Shown here: positions 61,294 through 64,000 of the stretch, piece by piece
Layout of the letters: the number at the start of each line of letters is the position of its first letter
Numbering within the stretch: the first letter of the stretch is position 1
Origin: Sipunculus nudus
Lineage: Eukaryota > Annelida > Sipuncula > Golfingiida > Sipunculidae
Length of the DNA: 64,000 bases
Assembly (NCBI GenBank): GCA_026874595.1
Contig: CM049318.1
Coordinates: 16,480,241 to 16,544,240 of the forward strand
Direction of reading: 5' to 3'
Program-made: the position numbers and the translations under genes
Notes under the pieces: generated by a model
The model's database searches: none
What the model was told of the DNA's origin: nothing
Seen by the model: the letters and a program-made list of their open reading frames with translations, nothing else

Positions 61294-61688
61294 GTATATA
61301 ATGTAATTGTATACAAATGTGGTGATATTTATGGCAGTAAAACCTGACTAAAGGGGCAGGTACCTTGCAACAAAATTTATACATTGTTGATTTTTGTGTA
61401 CTAGATGGTCCCTAATAAAACCTGTTGGATAGGTATGTATATTGCATGGAAGATTTAAGTTATTGCTGGGATTAATATCAAAGTGAAAATTAAGTGTAAG
61501 TTTCAGTATTTTTGTTGTCATAATTTCTGCTGTAGGGTTAATCTTAATATTTTTTAATGATAAGTCATAAAGATGATTACTATATTCATAAAATCATTAT
61601 TTATAATATCAAAATGAGGATTTACCTGTGAGCAAATGATTATATTTGTATTATTGTAAGTTTAAGGGTGTAGTATATATATGTCTTT

Positions 61689-61709
61689 GTGTGTGTGTGT
61701 GTGTGTGTG
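61689..61709. repeat. (GT)n microsatellite
   Basis: About ten uninterrupted GT units within the intron, followed by GCGTATATATG. Confidence 0.95.
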
Positions 61710-62204
61710 CGTATATATGTTTCTTGATTAGTGAGACTATTTACAGATATACATATAATATACCTGACCTTGACCTTATGTAACTAACACCTTAACTGTT
61801 TGAGTTATTGGCATTCCATCCTCTAAACAGTGCCCCTGCCATTTATAGCCCAGTTCAGACTGAAATGTTTGAAATACCGGCTTAAATCCCTGATTGTCTA
61901 ATTCTCAGTTATGAAGTGTAAGATTTGTCTTTCAACAATGTCAGTTCCCATGAAATTTATAGACATGTACATATGCACCCCTATCAGTTAATAAAAAGTT
62001 ATGGAAACTTTAGATTGATAGCAATGAACAGTTTGTATCTGACCAAAAAATCATGATGGGTGCTTATTAGGTAGCGTAGGGGTGCTTACTAGGTTTAACA
62101 TAGCATTTTGTATAAATTTGTGTTATAACAAACAGCCTAAAAGTTGCACACTGATCCTATTTCACATTAATTTAAGTTATATTTATGGCAGTGATAGACG
62201 CTTA

Positions 62205-62640
62205 GAGTCTGAAATTAAGTCCACTTTACTAGGGACTCGGACTTTAACTCAAGCATTGTGGACTCAAATTTGTATTTGGACTCAGAGGTAAGGACGGGAG
62301 AAATCAGGATGAGTCCATCCCATGTCCAACAGAAAGAAAGCCATGTATCATAAAGACATTTTATATAGGTGTGAACTATCAACAGGATGTCACAAAAAAG
62401 ACTGTATATACTAAGCTTTAGGTTTGTATCAGGAGCTAGATATTTAAACCTTAAAGTAAAAATCTTATTCAAAGTTCCATTAAAAATTTAGATATTTTTA
62501 TTGGACTCAGACACAGACTGAGACTCTGGTTCCAGATGACACGGAGGTAGTGTACTTGGACCACCAACCTGAAGGACTTGGACTCATGGGGCCTGGACTC
62601 AGACTTGCACTCGGACTCCGGTGGTGTAGACTTGACGTAA
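62205..62640. repeat. Degenerate GGACTC-rich minisatellite
   Basis: GGACTC, GGACTT and GACTCGGACT words recur more than ten times on the plus strand, in two clusters (62210-62290 and 62500-62625). It is intronic. Confidence 0.75.
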
Positions 62641-62691
62641 CATCACTGAATCATGGTTTATACACTACACAAGTGTGTTTTTCCTTTACAG

Positions 62692-62819
62692 GGTTTCAGC
62701 TTGAGGGGGATGGCTTTATCATGGGAGATTGGAAGGACATAGAAATGTTCAGTCATAAGGTGAAACAACAGGAGCCTCTTCCATGTCGGGGGATTTATAC
62801 TCCACAATTTGAAGCACAG
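62692..62819 (+). CDS. Second coding exon of the unrecognised gene
   Basis: It starts after TTTACAG and ends GAAGCACAG before GTAAAT at 62820, both good splice sites. Together with the carried G it encodes 43 residues, GFQLEGDGFIMGDWKDIEMF then SHKVKQQEPLPCRGIYTPQF and EAQ, ending in phase 0. Together the two exons give 132 residues. The composition is more structured and acidic than exon 1, but I recognise no domain. An ATG upstream in the same frame (62550) only extends into intron. Confidence 0.6.
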
Positions 62820-63499
62820 GTAAATCATAACTTATCAATATTTGTTTTAAGTAAATTCTTCCATGAGCTCTTCCTGGAAGCTAGCATGTTCATTGATTTA
62901 TTAAGAGCTCCAAGAGATGTTAAGACTAAAAGGGCCAATTTTGTTTAAATAAATTTTGAATTTGAATTACCAAACTTACTTGAATGATTTTAAGTAAGTC
63001 TAACATTTAAAAAAATCATATAATTTGAATAATATGTCTTATTCCAATATTAATATCTGTGGCAATGCCAACCAAACCAGGTCTTTTAAAAATTTACCCA
63101 GGTCTCTCAAAAAATTCTCAGTTATCAACCATTTTTGGTAGTTAATCCACCCTATCTGTAATAAGATTCCTGATGTATGTGAACATGAATATTGTAAATG
63201 TTAGCTGATGCTGCATTCAGAACCCTTGTTTTAATAGAAATCACAAAATGGGGAAGTGGTACATATGAAGTGAGGGGATTCAAGACTAACTGGGAAACCT
63301 CATGGGTTTCCTGAAATAGGTAAAAAATATTGTACTAAGAAGGGGATAGTCTACAAAAAAATACTGTAAAACAGTTATAAAGCATGCATATAAAAAATGC
63401 AGCACATTCTTTCTCTAAATAAAAATATCCAGAACTAGAAATTTCACTAGTTCACAAATGGTGATCATGACTTCCAAGCATTAAGCCCAAAACACACTA
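62820..63499. other. Intron or intergenic, no feature
   Basis: After the donor at 62820 the frame remains open to 62948 but reads like intron. No further exon with paired splice sites is seen. Confidence 0.5.
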
Positions 63500-63640
63500 A
63501 TGCGCACGTTAGGGTTGGGACGGTTACCGGTATACGGTATTATCACGATATCTCACAGCCACGGTTATCATACCGTCAACTTTCCTATTATCGCGATATC
63601 ACGATATCAATTTTTGTTCACGATTATGGTTCACAGACAA
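63500..63640. repeat. Repeat-like segment with GATATC palindromes
   Basis: TTACCGGTATACGGTA at about 63524 is followed by CACGATATC words at about 63543 and 63600 and CGCGATATCACG near 63594. GGTTGGGACGGTTACCGG resembles ends of hAT-type elements. No second end is found before the window closes. The plus-strand ORF beginning at 63500 is likely part of this repeat. Confidence 0.4.
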
Positions 63641-64000
63641 GCCATTGAATTATATATTTCTGGAGAAAACTGGCATCATAAGAGTCTGTCCATGTTCAAA
63701 ATAAATGTATTTCCAAGAATCACATTTATTTTTATAAATCACATGTATTTGAATACCTGCGTGTCGGTGGAACCGTGTGCTTACGGACTTCGGGAAATGT
63801 CCGGAAATAGCAGGATGAATCTTAGAGGACAAAAGCTTGAGAATTCCAGGAGAAAATAACATTATAAAGAAGAGCAATAAAACATATTTATGCTTTTATT
63901 GCATGGAACGATAAAACATAAAAGTGTCACCACAGGATCGAACATTCCTTACGGGTTGCATATTTTGCCATATAAAATTGGATTGGAATATTTAGCCATG
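63641..64000. other. Unique or repeat-derived DNA at window end
   Basis: Overlapping small ORFs on both strands, none with splice support. No gene is assigned. Confidence 0.4.

Larger units (their letters stand above)
61294..62691. other. Intron between the two coding exons
   Basis: GT at 61294 and AG at 62690-62691 with a pyrimidine-rich TTTTTCCTTTACAG. It contains a GT microsatellite, a TGACCTTGACCTT half-site pair near 61765 and the GGACTC-rich stretch at 62205-62640. Confidence 0.55.

Noticed and set aside
63500-63877. Overlapping ORFs of 119 (plus) and 75 (minus) codons
   Set aside because: They start in a transposon-like repeat and have no splice support or recognisable motif.
1-64000. 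rRNA, tRNA, transposase, reverse transcriptase or integrase genes
   Set aside because: I searched by eye for typical motifs on both strands and found none. Small fragments could be missed without a database search.

Overview
The window looks like eukaryotic nuclear DNA from a marine invertebrate, most likely a mollusc. This is inference from style: intronic splice signals, long (AT)n and (GT)n microsatellites, and GACA/AACA tetranucleotide runs downstream of conserved tandem modules, a layout reminiscent of bivalve 'pearl'/Helitron-like repeats. There is no bacterial gene organisation, rRNA, tRNA or CRISPR.

Positions 1-54,422 are one large satellite domain with no supportable protein-coding gene. 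It consists of a partial repeat unit (1-1198), a 7,836-bp composite spacer (1199-9034), array 1 of a 1,274/1,275-bp unit (9035-21371, one truncated plus nine full units), a second copy of the spacer (21372-29207), and array 2 (29208-54294, one truncated plus nineteen full units). Spacer plus array 1 make a 20,173-bp higher-order period. Positions 1-13590 recur almost perfectly at 20174-33763; I found one mismatch by eye. Array 2 then changes to other unit variants, with 5.1-kb and 3,825-bp sub-blocks. Unit and spacer share an ancestral module of about 330 bp.

Almost every module keeps a sequence very close to the CTCF core motif, always in the same orientation (about 84 by hand count). Each full unit also has a match to the RFX X-box consensus and a cluster of AGGTCA-type nuclear-receptor half-sites. 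The domain therefore resembles in design, though not in sequence, the CTCF-binding macrosatellites DXZ4 and D4Z4. This is the most interesting hypothesis here; binding is not shown by sequence alone. Hairpin microrepeats mark the left edge of each spacer and the right end of array 2.

Positions 54,423-64,000 are ordinary single-copy-looking, AT-rich DNA with microsatellites, G/C homopolymers, several strong inverted repeats and one inverted-repeat-bounded element. They also hold the 5' part of a plus-strand gene: a possible promoter and untranslated first exon near 57.77-57.84 kb, a coding exon with the start codon (61025-61293) and a phase-compatible second coding exon (62692-62819), after which the gene runs out of the window. 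A broken minus-strand exon-like fragment lies at 56574-56827.
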